Below the pieces are notes generated by a model. It was not told where the DNA came from. It searched no databases and saw only the letters and a program-made list of their open reading frames with translations. A DNA stretch of 64,000 nt from Microglena sp. YARC (taxonomy: Eukaryota > Chlorophyta > Chlorophyceae > Chlamydomonadales > Chlamydomonadaceae): positions 23,988,910 through 24,052,909 of the forward strand of contig CM039463.1 of NCBI GenBank assembly GCA_022414725.1. Reading direction: 5' to 3'. Positions 21,301-33,034 of the stretch are shown one piece after another (position 1 is the stretch's first letter; the number at the start of each line of letters is the position of its first letter). Made by a program: the position numbers and the translations under genes.

Positions 21301-21710
21301 TCTCGAAGCTTCCATGCGGCATCCGCAGGTCATGCGCAACGCCGGCTGGCGTCGCCCGAGGGCGCTCACGGGCGCCGAACCCTTAGGTTAAATTGCTCCT
21401 CCTCCTCCAGTGTGAGCGGTGTAACCGTGGTGTCTCTGCTTAGTTGAGGGCGGTAATTACACATGTATATGCTTCTGACCACCACAAAGGCGGGAAGAAT
21501 GAAGAATTGGCGCATCAACACAAATAATTGCAACTGTTCCTTTTGTTGACCCCCACGAATCCACGAAGAAGAGCAATAATAAGTGCAAGAGCATTTACAA
21601 ATGCAACTGCTCATGTTTCCGACCACCACAACAGTGAGCAGCACCAAGTTCTAGCGCATCAACAAATTCAATTGCAACCATTTATTCAATTGCAACCATT
21701 TATACTGCAG

Positions 21711-21935
21711 ACCCCCGCGAAGAAGGAGAGTGAAGAAGGTGGTGATGATGAAGATGAACGCAGTGGGGAAGAGGAGGAGGACCAAGAGGAGGAGCCACCA
21801 GCCAAGAGGCAAAAGACAACGCCAGCTAAAGCGAAAACCACGCCAACTAAGAAGGTGCTCAAGCCAGCCAAGGCCAAGAAGGCTGCAGCTGTTTCGCCCT
21901 CTCCAAAAGCTAAGGCCAATGCAACCCCTAAGAAG
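21711..21935 (+). CDS. Exon of a lysine-rich nuclear protein
   Basis: 225 nt (75 codons) between acceptor TATACTGCAG and donor AAGAAG|GTGATC, phase 0 at both ends. It starts TPAKKESEEGGDDEDERSGE and continues with an acidic run, then PPAKRQKTTPAKAKTTP and further AK/TP/SP motifs. Such acidic-then-basic tails occur in chromatin and DNA-replication proteins; PPAKRQK looks like a nuclear localisation signal. The protein cannot be named from this exon. A degenerate copy of the acceptor region lies 145 bp upstream. Neighbouring exons were not found. Confidence 0.5.
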
Positions 21936-22529
21936 GTGATCACTTTCTTCAAACCCCGTTCCTTTTCCAATGTTTCTCCTCCTGCATTCTCCTTCCCTCA
22001 TCTTACCTTCCTCCTTCTTCCCTCCTACTCCTTTTTGCGAACTTGGCTCTTGCACTTGAACTTGATGTATGACTTGGTCATGACTGCTTATGGATTTTTT
22101 TATGACATGAGTGGGTTTAATTTACGACCTACATTACAGTACATTTCATTACCTACGAACTTGGTAAATGTCTTTTTATGACTTGGGTTGTTAAGGTTGC
22201 TTTTCTTGTTTTTTTTACTGCCGAGACGGCGAGCAGCCAAATTTCTGGCTGAAGCTATGTAACCAAGTTCAAGTTCAAGTTTTTCTTGACTGAAAGGATT
22301 TTCACCGGCGTTAGTTGAATATATCTGAACCTGGTGACGCTGTTTTGAATGCCAGGATTGTCACCACTCACCAGGGTTGCCCACCCGACACAAGCTGACT
22401 AAGTCTTCTGCTCTCCTTCACGTTTGTCTCAGTCCTCGCTGACACTATCTTCTCTTCTCCTTCAATTGATGGCAGGCCGCATCAGAATCTGTAGCATAGC
22501 TGCCAACACTTCTAATTGACTCAGTCTTC

Positions 22530-22640
22530 TGTAAAACAATTGTTTGGGGTTCAGTTCATCAGTTTTAATTTATTTGTAAGCCATTTCTACACGGTTGGAC
22601 AAGTTCCTTTAGCCTATTTGGCCCACCCCTGGACTGTAAC
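22530..22640 (+). repeat. SINE-C copy (family in seven places)
   Basis: Consensus includes GTTTGGGGTTCAGTTCATCA and ACGGTTGGGCAAGTCCCTTT, then TAGCCTATTTGGCC and CCCTGGACTGTAACATACAT with a CATA-type tail. Copies: here, about 24350-24405, 28608-28670, 28840-28990, 58650-58815 and 63010-63185 (+), and about 36520-36590 (-). The fullest begin TGTAGCACGAACTCAG. The 58.6 and 63.0 kb copies belong to a segmental duplication. Confidence 0.65.
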
Positions 22641-23051
22641 AGACACACTCCTCACCGAGATTGTCTTCTATTCTCCTTACATGAATATCAGGCTGCGGCA
22701 GTTGCTGTAGCAAATCTGCCAACACTCCTTATTGACTCGGTCTTCTGCTCTCCCTCACGTTTGTCTCACTCCTCACTGAGATTGTCTTCTGCTCTACTTA
22801 TTAATGGCATGCCGTGGCAGTTCCTGTAGCAAAAACAAAATCTGCCAGCTGATGACGAGCTGATTCAGGTTGTGCTGGATGTGCTCAAGGGTAAGTTTGG
22901 TTGGATTAAACGCTATCAGCCTTCTGGCTGCCCACCAGGTTTTTTTAAGGAAAGGGGCCAGTGTCTTGACGTTGCACCTTAATGCTCCTAGAAGCCTATG
23001 GCCATGGATGGGGTGCTGCTAACAGTTTTTTTTACCACCATGTGATGTTCA

Positions 23052-24303
23052 GAGAGCAGCTGCCAACTCGCAGGTCATAGCCCCCAGGTTGCTTCAGGAT
23101 CCTGCTGCTACTGGTGGTCCTGCTGGTGGTCCTACTATTGTTAGTGGTCCTGCTGCTGGCGGTGACCGAGGCGCCTCGGAGGGGGAGCGGATGGTCGCTC
23201 TGGTACAGCAGCGTCTGCAGCTCATGTATGAGGAGGCTAAGTCAGCCGGCATTTTGCCCCCGACAGCTAGCAGACGCGTTGTAGTAGCTGCTATCGTTCA
23301 GAAACGAGGACGGCCTTCTGAGGAGGGCGGGTCCCGGCTTGTGGAGACGCTTTTGGTCGTGGCTCTCGCAACAGGAAACAAGAGCCTTCACCCGGGCCAC
23401 AAGAGCGATGCGCGTGCAGGGCAGCACATCGTTGATTCCCACGCTGAGGTGCTAGCAAGGCGGGCATTTGTCCTTTACCTCGCTGGCATGCTAGCGGAGA
23501 ACCGGCAGCAGGGCACCAAGTCCATCTTTGAAGGATCAAGGATCCGGACTGGCGTGTCCTTCCACCTCTATGTGAGCACCGCCCCTTGTGGAGATGCCCG
23601 CCGCTTCTTGCAAACCCACTGCGCGGGGAACAAGCACGCCAGGGATGTTGGGAACTCTTTAGGTCACAACCTCGACTTTAGCAACCCCAAGCTGGGAAAG
23701 CTGGTGACCAAGATCGAAGATGGGATGACTGGGTCCCCTATAGACTCTCAAAGAATAGACGCCAACCGCCGGGCACTCCCATGAGTTTGCTCTGATAAAG
23801 TTCTCAAGTGGGCAACGTATGGGCTGCAGGGAGGGCTCCTGGCCTCCAAGCTGGAGGAACCAGTGAAGCTCAGCTCAGTTATCATTGGCTCCAACTTTGA
23901 GCGCGGTCACGTGGAACGCGCACTGTGTTGCAGATCCGCCCAGGGCTGCCTGGGGCTGCAGTTGCTACATGTGCCCCTCCCGGGCACCTCATCTCCGCAC
24001 AAGCGAAACAACAGATTGAGCAACACATCCCTCAACTGGTTTGCCGGGGCCGCAGAAACTGAAGCCAACCATGGGTCTGCCGGGAAGCAGCATGGCGGTT
24101 TGCCGTCCCGCCTCTGCAAGGCCTCCATGGCACGTAGCATCTCTGCAAGCGCTCTGCTCGGGAAGCCCTTGGAGCTTGAGGCGTATGTGCAGTGGAAGCG
24201 CAGGCTGCTGCTCACCTCCTCCTTCTGCGGGAAGAGATGGGCCTCAACATGCAGCCACGAGCATCCACAGTACCTCCTGGCTCCACCTGTGCCAGCGGTA
24301 TGA
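23052..24303 (+). CDS. tRNA-specific adenosine deaminase (ADAT1/TAD1-like), in-frame stop
   Basis: A_deamin-family protein that would deaminate adenosine in tRNA to inosine. The exon opens after acceptor GATGTTCAG (23051). Upstream exons are not identified, since no ATG is in frame before ~23190. Visible motifs: GDVxN-like segment IVDSHAEVLARRAF with the zinc and proton-shuttle H-A-E (near 23440-23450), FHLYVSTAPCGDA with the P-C-G zinc ligand (near 23586), VCSDKVLKWATYGLQGGLLA (third ligand region), then SLNWFAG and PSRLCKASMAR, all matching ADAT1 order. A TGA at 23782-23784 interrupts the frame between RRALP and VCSDK, exactly where the family has a Met-Ser; the frame is the same on both sides. 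The end at VPAV could be a stop or a donor (CCAGCG|GTATGA). Either a pseudogene or an assembly error. Confidence 0.75.
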
Positions 24304-24409
24304 CTTCCCCATGTCACCCCTTTCTTTTTAGCCCCTTCTAATTCCAAGGTTGGGCAAGTCCATGTAGCTTATTTGGCAATCCCCTGGACTGTAACAAACA
24401 AACGCAGGG

Positions 24410-24595
24410 TATTCTTTAAGGTGCTGCTTGTAGCACAAGTGCTAAATTATATACCTTGGCGTTTTGAGGCTGCTTTGGTAGAGCTTCTCGGGGTTGCTCT
24501 GGGGGGCCCACAAGCTGTTAGTTGCATCCCACAGGCAGCTAGGAGCACCATGGTGCTACGTAAAGACACTAGCTAAGTTCTTTAGAAAAAAGTTG
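24410..24595 (+). repeat. ~180 bp repeat R2 (MITE-like), copy 1
   Basis: Shares GTAGCACAAGTG, TAGCAGAGCCTCTTGG-like and AGGAGCACCATGGTGCTACG, GTAAAGACACTAGCTAA with 36095-36285. It contains the perfect palindrome AGCACCATGGTGCT. Next, 24600-25190 has TTGGTTGGATGG-type low complexity and no gene. Confidence 0.55.
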
Positions 24596-25090
24596 GTCCC
24601 CCCACCCACCAAACACACAAACCTAACCTCCTTGATATTTTGGTTGGTTGGATGAATGGTATGCTGGTTGCTTGAGTGGATGGTTTGCTGGTTGGTTGGT
24701 TGGCTGGTTGGGGGTGGGGTGGGGGGATTTCTACAGTGTGTGTGGGGGGGGAGGTTGGCAGAGTGGCCTGCCATGAGGCAGTTTTCAAACCACCTTCCAC
24801 CCAGCTTCCCACCCACCTTATAATTGTATTGCAGATCTGTGTGTAGCATAATTGCAGTGATATAGCAGATGTTTGGTGCCATAGCATAATTGCAGTGTTT
24901 TTTTGTGATAGCTGGCTTGACCACAAGTAGGTTGGCTCTACCTAGCTGGAGTATGGTTGGCCCTACTGCTGTCGGCTAGCTGGCCGAACTTCTGCTAAGG
25001 TGTCAAGTTAACCCATTACAGATTTAAGCCAAGTCCTTAGCCTGGGGGCATCCAGGGCCAGCCTTGTAACCTACTAGCTCAATATTTAAA

Positions 25091-25869
25091 TTAAGGATTC
25101 AATGTAATCATGAATGTCACCCTTCCTATCAGGTGGGCAGTTGCAAGCTGGTAATTGCAGGCGGTATAATATAAGAATGGTATAAAAAAAGATAACGCCT
25201 GGAGGGGCGTGGTGTTAAGGGGACGCCTGGAGGGGCGTGGTGTTAAGGGCAGACTGTCCCCTGGTACCCCACTGGGGAGGTCCTCCGGTTTGCCAGCGTC
25301 CATGTACATGAGTTTACCCCCTTTACCCCCTTTGGACACTGCTTTCTGTATTAATTGTACTGCAAGGTTGTGCCGATTTATATACATACCAGTAAATGTT
25401 GGGTGCTTACAGCAAGCCAGCATGTGACTAGCCCTATCTTGACATGTGTGACAAATGGGGCAGGTGTCTAATGAGGGTGGGTGGAGGTTACTGCCATATG
25501 GCATTTTCCATCAATAGGCCAGCTTCTTGTTACACAGGCGGCCCCACCTAGCCTTATGGATTTGTATATTCTGCAACCAGTGGACGGATGCCTGCTGCCA
25601 GAAGTGGTGGCTAGCATGTGGGAGGTGCTCAGGGATGCTGTGGTCCACAATGAGGCATATGTGCCATGCAGGTTGGTGCCTCCTGTGTGGATTTTGGTGG
25701 GGAGGTTAGCCTTGACCCATTGGGTGTTGGGTGTTGCTATCCCATTGGGCAGGGTGCCATCAGCTTCCCAACGGGGGGGACCGCTTCCAACGGGGGGGGA
25801 CAGCTTCCAACGGGGGGGGACAGCTTCCAACGGGGTGGGACAGCTTCCAACGGGGGGGACAGCTTCCAA
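25091..25869 (-). pseudogene. LINE-like ORF remnant (copy 2)
   Basis: Frames 25869-25468 and 25504-25091. The second contains DTCPICHTCQDRASHMLACC, a zinc-finger pattern of LINE reverse transcriptases. The first is disrupted by five or six tandem GCTTCCAACGGGGGGGACA units (25768-25882). Same arrangement as 13.1-13.8 kb. Confidence 0.5.
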
Positions 25870-27750
25870 CGGGGGGGGACAGCCAGATGTGGTCCATGTG
25901 AGCCACGACTCCTACATCATCATTGACGGAGGTATTTCTAGGGAAGTAGATCTACTCTGTAACTCCACCTTGGTGACTGCGGTCTGATGTAGTGGTCAAG
26001 AATGTCATCTAACTGTTCCTTGGTCACTGTGATCCTTTGCACAGCTGAGCCAGTCTTTCGCAAATCAGGGGGCTTATCAATAATAAAATGACCGTCCACT
26101 CCACTGGGTAAGCTTTGCAACACTTGTCCCTGCATTGCAATCTCTTGCTCCGCATGTTTCAGCCTCCACTGCAACTCTTGTGCAACATTCAGATGGGCCT
26201 CAAGCTCAGTCTGGAGCGCATGAACTGCAACCTCGGGAATTACGCCAACAGAGCTGAGCGCTGTTCAGTGGTTTCACTCACTTGCTGTGGATAGGACCGG
26301 CCTCCTGGGCCAAACCGTGGGCTAGAGTAGGGCCCAAGTTCCACATCATATATATGCTTTCTGGCCATGTCTGTTTGAGGGGTCAGTAATCCGGCTGATT
26401 GCTTCCTGATCATGCCTCCTGGAGGGGTCAGTGATCTAGTTGACTCCCTTCTGCCCATGTCTCCTGGGGGGATCAGTACTCTGGCTGACTCCTGTGATCT
26501 GCAGTATGAAGCAGCTGCAGGAGATACAAAAGCTGGAGAGCAGGAGGTAGCCCTTAGTTGAGCCTCCGGCCTAGCTCTCCCAAGTTGCTTAGGCCTGCTG
26601 GGGGCGGGGCTAGGGCTCCTTGATGAGGGAGTGAACCTGCACTTCATGTGCAATGGTAAACTGGGCAAGTGCCCTTCCATGGGCAGGACGTCAAATGGCT
26701 CCACGAGAGAGCCCCCATGCTTTAGCTGATCCACCAAGAGCTTGGCATAGCTGTTGCGGTTTCTCTTCCACACCACATTTTGAGTCAGTTCCTTCAGCTT
26801 GGTAACCCATCGTCTGACTCGGACTTGGATCCAACGGTCGCCCTGTAACAGCGCATCTCCGATGCTGTTAATTAGCTGTGAGAAAATTCGATCCAGCTCG
26901 ATGCAGATTGCGATGGCATCTATTTCATCGGAGTTGCATGCCATGATGAGGAAGGAAACTCGCAGGCTGGAAGGGGCATCGCGAGAGCAGGTAGCCTGAC
27001 CCGCTGCTGTATGCAGAATACGGAATTGGTAGATAGTTTGACCAAAATCTGTGTTTCGCCCTTCTTCACAAGTCAAGATCTATGTGTCATGGGATCCAGA
27101 GGGAGCCCAGGGCGCGGGCGCGGGGCGGGAGGAGGGGGCCCGGGGGGGCCTTAGGTTTCGCCACACAAGCCATGGCGTGGACGGGCGCGCGGCGTGGAAG
27201 GTGAGGTGGCAGGTTGGGTCGGGGTGGTGGGGGTGGGGGGCGGGTGGGGGGTCGAGGTGGGGAGGTGGGTCAAAGATCCGCGATTCCACGTGTCTGATAT
27301 CTTTCATGCTTGACAGATCGATTGATCGAAAATATTCCCCGTCTGAGGTCATAAACTTTGTCCTGTCCTTCACCATAACATTTGTAAGTCAGTTGTCGCC
27401 CCTTGACAAGCAAGCGCACACCTCGGCCTCCCGGATGGGTTTTATTCCGACATAAAACCTACAGGACGGATAAATGAAATTCGGAGGATAAATGAAATTC
27501 GGAGAGCCCTGGGCAGACAAAGCAAGTAAAGACATACACTCTATCTGCTCCAACGTAACCAATTTAGCATCCGTCCTAATCATCGCTATCACTAACCTCC
27601 TCGGTTCCTTTCCCTCCTGAAAATAGCAAAAGGTTGTTTGGTAGACGAGCAAATATGTCCAGAAGTACCATCCAAGAAATCCCACTTGGGCGAGGGAAAC
27701 GCTCGGTGAATAACCCACTGTGGCTGGTACCTGCTGCTACCCTGGTGCGT
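25200..27750 (-). repeat. Segmental duplication, copy 2
   Basis: Counterpart of 13090-15600. It ends near GTGCGTGCATGCTTCTG (about 27752), where copy 1 has GTGCATGCGAAAGG. Its left edge carries AACGCCTGGAGGGGCGTGGT twice, which also belongs to repeat R3. Confidence 0.7.
25938..27076 (-). pseudogene. DUF4485 / CEP112-like gene copy 2, frameshifted
   Basis: The protein matches copy 1 closely from MACNSDEIDAIAICIELDRI (ATG 26943; the frame is open upstream to 27076) to SYPQQVSE. Several small indels near 26255-26280 then shift the frame. The rest (QWRLKHAEQEIAMQGQVLQS to RPQSPRWS) continues in another frame to 25938. Copy 1 is continuous across this point. Either a decayed duplicate or one needing different splicing. 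Confidence 0.65.
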
Positions 27751-28600
27751 GCATGCTTCTGCTTAGGGGATGGGGGAGACACCCATTGCGGTGTTTATCA
27801 TACGGTATCACATATCGGTGCACCGGAGTATTCAGATTAATTGTTGGATGGAAGCCTGGATGGATATTTAATATTACGGTGATTCATCGATTCCGTTGTT
27901 CACAATGGGCGTTTGATGCCGAATCGGTCCGCCGCACGATGCTACATATATTTGTTTGCAACCAAAATGCAATTGTGTCGACACCTTCAGGGAATATAAT
28001 AGACCCCAATAGACTATTAAAAAATAGGATCTCGCAGTACGTACATGATACCGTACATGAGATTTTTCTAGCCGATATAAAATGCAGTTGGTTGTTTTTG
28101 TGATGACATCATGTTGGTTAGGAGGTTCGTTGTCCTTATCGTACACGCCCTTATTTGTCGTATTTGCAATTTATCATGCTGATCATGCTGGTGGTAGTCC
28201 TAATGCTGCTGGGAATGATTACAATATCCTGGTACCCTGGTAGCCAATTATTGGACTCCATATGTTCCCACTGTTTGACGGAGTCAAGGGGGACATCACA
28301 CAGAGGCCAAACAGGAAAAAGTATCGTTTCCCATCTGTCCAGCGAAAAAACTGAAGGACATCCAAGTTGGTGCATCCAAGTATATAAAATCAAAACATAA
28401 TCATATTGCAAGTTAAGTTTAATGCAGACATGCATGTAGGTAGGTCGGGTTGGTTAGTTTTTTTGTTGCATCCTGTTGTTACCTGAATGCCGTAAGTTAA
28501 GATCCAGATGTGCCCTAGTGCCCTACCCTTCTCGGAAATGGGGGAGAGTGGGGGTGTGAAGCTTTGTGGCAAATCGTATTGTTGCTTCCTAGACTTTCTC
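27751..28600. other. Unassigned stretch
   Basis: No gene I can support. A plus-strand frame 27720-28103 is long but resembles nothing known. 28230-28310 is similar to repeat R4 (TTGGACTCCATATGTTCCC, GACGGAGTCAAGGGGGACAT). Confidence 0.3.
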
Positions 28601-29009
28601 GTGCAATATGCAAGGTTGGGCAAGGCCCTTTAGCCTGTTTGGCACACCTCTGGTCTGTAACATACATAGCAATAGGCGCAACACCTAGACCAATACCAAA
28701 TCTTGAACATACTCAGGACTCTATTTGGAAAAGTTACAATACAATTGTCAGAGGACATGCCAGTGTTGACCCAAGACAAGCCCATACCACAACTTCCGGG
28801 TGTGGTATTCCAACTTACCTCTAAAATTAAATGATCACTGTAGCACGAACTCAGAGCCCCCGTTGGTAAATTGATTGTTAGGGGTTCAGTTCATCACTGC
28901 TTTTTCATTTAAAGCCCTTCCTATCACGGTTGGGCAAGTCCCTTTAGCATATTTGGCCTAACCCTGGAATGTAACATACATGCACACACATAGAGGTACA
29001 GGAGCCACA

Positions 29010-29398
29010 CAATTTAGGTTATAAGTAGAGTTACTTCCTGATTAATTGACAGTACACCAATTCAATATGCAGGCACTGAACCAGGTCAAAGAGCGGTCAA
29101 TATCTGCAATGGAAAATCGCGAGGTAGAGTATAACCCTACACACGTTTGTGAATAATACAACTGGATAGTTATCTCATTGCCTTCACAAAAATATGCCAG
29201 CTCGCAAGCTGATGGATGGACGGACGGACGGACGGACGGATAGGTTCGAGTGTGCGGGGTGGGGTGGGTTTGTTATGGGGGTTCGTGGACCCGGGGGGGG
29301 GGGCTGGGTAGGTAAGATAGGGTGGGTCGCCCGCGCGCGCGGGGGGCGGGGGCGCGTGCCCAGGGCGCAGTGCGGGGTGGGGCCGGGGGGGGGGGGGG

Positions 29399-29458
<60 letters not shown>

Positions 29459-31547
29459 AGCTCCGGGGGGGGACCCGAGCCAAATTTGGGTTCCTGCTTT
29501 TCCGATGTCTCTTTGAAAGGCAAAAGCAAACGCGAAGCAATTTCCGGAGTTCACATCGTAGATTCACCTCCTGCCATGGCCTGTGGAGAAAGCTGCCCGA
29601 AAGCACCGAGAGTACACGATCGTACGCAAGTGACTGCCGCGAGCTGCACAGAGCACAGATCGAGCCAGGGAATCGACCAATCGCCATCAAATTGCTCCAT
29701 CTATCACATTGCCTGAATTTGAATTATCAGAAACTGCACGATTCTGCCCCTCGTTCCGACTGCTGCGGGTCCGTATGCCAGCCTGTAAGGGCTGGGAATG
29801 GCCTGGCTTGGTACTTGTGTAGGTCAAATGGGTGACCTTCTCAACTTCTACACCAAATCCATCTGGGTAAAATATGCTGGAAGGGTGCAAACTAGTGACT
29901 TACAACTTGGGTCGTGTTTCCAACTTGGATAAGACTCCTCATACATGACATTCGTGCACATTAAGGGCTGTTTTGGGGCCCAAATACACCACATCTGCCT
30001 TTTCTAGTCTCTATTCCAAATACGGACCTTTCAATTTTCTTGCCAGGATTAAACATTTTGGTAATGTGTGTTCGAAGTCAAGAATAAAATTTTGGCTGGG
30101 AAAAAAGTGTAAAAAGAGTAACTTGTTATTCGTTTTTTTTTCCGCCTTTTTTTAGCCATGTACAGGCCAATATTTGAAGGTGTTTGGTCAACCGGGCCGG
30201 CCAAGTTTTTAGCTATACCTCACCACTCCGTTGTCAACTGACGATCTAAAAAAAAAAAAGGCCCGGTTGACGAAACACCGACCTAGAGACATGCCAAAAC
30301 GTGGAACCAGATCTGGCCCTAGCTACCCCCCCCCCCCCCCGGGTGGGGCGGGGTACGGGCGGGTACGGGGTGCGCGTGGGGGCCCGGGCGGGCCCGGGGT
30401 GGGGGTGGACGCCTGGGGTGGACGCCCGGCGCCCGCGCCCGGGTGGACGGATTCGTGGATGGTTGCCTTCAGAGACACTCTGGTTGCCTTGTATCAGAGA
30501 CACCCTCTGCCTTGTATCAACTTCGGGTGGTGTCCTTGTGTTGGGCATAGCAGATTTTCCTGGCCCACCTCTATCGCCTCGCCTAGTTGTCCCATTTCCC
30601 ATTTTCTCATCTCATTCTCAATTGCCTCGCCGCTTCGATTTTGTAAATCCTTTTCATCTAACGCGTCCTCCGAATGCTTAGAGCAAGGCACCTCTTTCGA
30701 AACTCCACCTCGCCCCTTCAATTCGAGATGCAAATGTAGCCGAAGGACATGTAGAAGCTAAGCGCGCAAGATGCGGCGAATCAGGTGAGCAGGTGTGCTA
30801 GGAGACGACATGTTGGCCGAGGTTGGTGCATCCTAATTCTTCGGGAGGTGCAGTTGCAATACTTCCTCTTCGCATTAGCATGGCCAACCTGCCCCTTCCT
30901 TTTGTACCCCTATACAACTTGGTGCCTCGAATTGTCCTCGACGACGCAGTGCTGAGGAGTGCCGAGGTCGTTCCACGCTGGTTAGGGGTTAGAAGGCTCA
31001 TGGGAGACTTGACCCTCGGCTGCAACAAAAAGACATAAGCAATGATTGAAGACACCCCAGTTTTGAGAGTTAGCAGATTAGGGGCCAAGAGGTCCTAACT
31101 CCCAAGCCCCACCAAACAATGTAACATTGATTTACATTGTTTTATTTTCTTCAGACATAACCAATGGTAATGAGACCAACACCAATGGACAGGCCTTTAC
31201 AATTGCAGAAAAATGCACCTACTGTGACACCATAATACTAAGTGGTGGCTGAAATAATGGCTGTTAAGTGGGGTCCGGAGCTGGGGGGGGTGGGTGGTGG
31301 TCTGCAGAGGAGTGTCAGAAAACTTGTGTGTGATGGGGTCTTAAACTCTTTTTTTGCCACCTCCTCATTTCCATCCATGATTGAGTCATTCGAAACGCGT
31401 GTACATGAATCCCAACCACGTTCCGGCAATTTCCAGTCGGTGTCCCAACCGTTTTTACAGGCGTTCTAACCACTAACCGCTTATCGGCGACCGATTATTC
31501 GGCAATTTTTTTATTGGTGTCGCTGTATATGCTGTGTGTGGGTGCAT

Positions 31548-31580
<33 letters not shown>

Positions 31581-32140
31581 CGTGGAGTAGATGAGTGGGG
31601 TGGTGGACAGATGGGTAGATGGATGCGTGGGGTGGGTGGATGGTTGGTTGGGGTGGGTGGATGGGGCAGGTGGATTGGTGGATAAATGGTTGGATGGGGC
31701 GGGTAGGTGGATGGGGTGGGGGGTGGGGGGGAATATAATCAATATTTACGGCCAGGCAGACAGTCAGTCAAACATATGGGACGATAGGTTATACATACGG
31801 CAACTTTTCTTTAATATCATAACAACTGTTAGTGATGGTAAATTGGTATCCATACTACATCAAGCAAGATTGACGGACATATAAAGAGGAAATAAAAGAG
31901 GTCGATTTTAAAAGATATATTATTCTACATTGTCGTAGGCAGGCCATTGGTGACCCAGGGCAAGCCCACACCACAACCGCTGGCTTACTAGGGTCTTCTA
32001 ATAATCCATATACTCAAAATTTAGAGTGAATATGTCCGGATTATGTTGTTTACAGTCCACATATTATATTTAGATTTGTGACGTAATATCCGCGTAATAT
32101 AGATATTTATTAAAAAAAGAAGTGCATAGCTGTATGTATA
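29010..32140. other. Gene-poor stretch with G-rich microsatellites
   Basis: Holds (GGAC)n at 29216-29240, a G run with few interruptions at 29380-29457, poly-C at 30327-30340, poly-G at 31548-31580, and GGTGGATGG repeats at 31590-31725. Long open frames here are polyproline/polyglycine translations. Two minus frames (30494-30733 and 30798-31088) look somewhat protein-like but have no recognisable motif. No RNA gene seen. Confidence 0.4.
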
Positions 32141-32178
32141 ACCTATGTGTCTGACGATATTTCCTTGCTTCAATCAGG

Positions 32179-32573
32179 AAATTAAGGAGCAAGTGGAGCT
32201 GGAAATAGAGGGCCTGATGAACCTGCGTCAGCGGGTAGAACTCACACACTTGGGTGGGTTTACTGAATTGAGGGAAGCTATTGGACCTCACACGTATGAC
32301 AAATACGGCCGTGTTGTACTTGGCTCTCCCAATCTTGGCACTTTCAGCAGTGTAGAGGTATGGGCGGTGATTGAGATCCTCAACATGAAGCATGTAGGCA
32401 AGGAAGCGGCATTGGCATTGATACGTGAAGCTCGTGATGCCCATGCCACTAATGCTGAGATTTCAGAGATTCGACGGATGGGATTTCACGGAGATCTGCC
32501 ATCAACACAGTTGGCAGTCTTTGGTGTTAATCTTCGCTTGAATCAGATAATAGATGGAGGTGGAAAGCTATGA
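32179..32573 (+). CDS. Unrecognised exon, 131 codons
   Basis: Opens after a good acceptor (TTCCTTGCTTCAATCAG, about 32178) and reads EIKEQVELEIEGLMNLRQRV, then GPHTYDKYGRVVLGSP and NMKHVGKEAALALIREARDA. Composition is that of a helical globular protein, with no repeat-like features. The terminal IIDGGGKL-stop overlaps a possible donor (GGAG|GTGGAA), so the stop may be intronic. No family recognised and no partner exon found; the neighbourhood to 35 kb is repeats. Confidence 0.4.
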
Positions 32574-32938
32574 ACAAGAAGAGGAGCATGCGACAACCAT
32601 ATCTTGCTCATCCGCTACTACCGCCCAAGACATTAGCAAGCTACAGAAAGTGATGGCTGTGCTGGGGGGTCCACAGGTTGTGAAACATTGTTGCATGACA
32701 CTCATCAGCCAAGCCACCACCTGCCTAATACGTTACTGTGTGCACCAGGGTTGTTCAGGCCTTTAGGCAGGGGGACTCCAAAATATGCATCTTCAGACGC
32801 ACCCAGTTCTAATATCTGCACCTGAGACTCCACAGGCCCCTCAAAATCTGTGTCTGAGACGCAACAGACCCTCCGAGAACTCAGCATACCTACTTTAGCA
32901 TACCTACTAGACCTGCTTCTGAGATTAAACGGACGCTT

Positions 32939-33034
32939 TGTCTAAGTGGTGTACTACAGAGACACGAGTGCTATATCGATATCTTGATCAAGATACCGAT
33001 ATAGCATGTGTCTCTGACGTTCACCACTCTGACA
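32939..33034. repeat. 96 bp imperfect palindrome
   Basis: Centred at 32987/32988 in TCTTGATCAAGA. Arms match with few mismatches out to TGTC(T/A)(A/G)AGTGGTG, including GAGACACGAGTGCTATATCG opposite CGATATAGCATGTGTCTC. Flanking GAGACGCAACAGACC and GAGACGCAAGACGCAACG motifs suggest a fold-back or MITE-type element. Confidence 0.7.

Noticed and set aside
27720..28103. 127-codon plus-strand ORF
   Set aside because: No motif, no splice context, and its first third lies in the duplicated block where the counterpart is not conserved as a frame.
29170..29554. Proline-rich minus-strand ORFs up to 168 codons
   Set aside because: Translation of a G/C homopolymer run and its GC-rich flanks; no conserved motif and no splice context.
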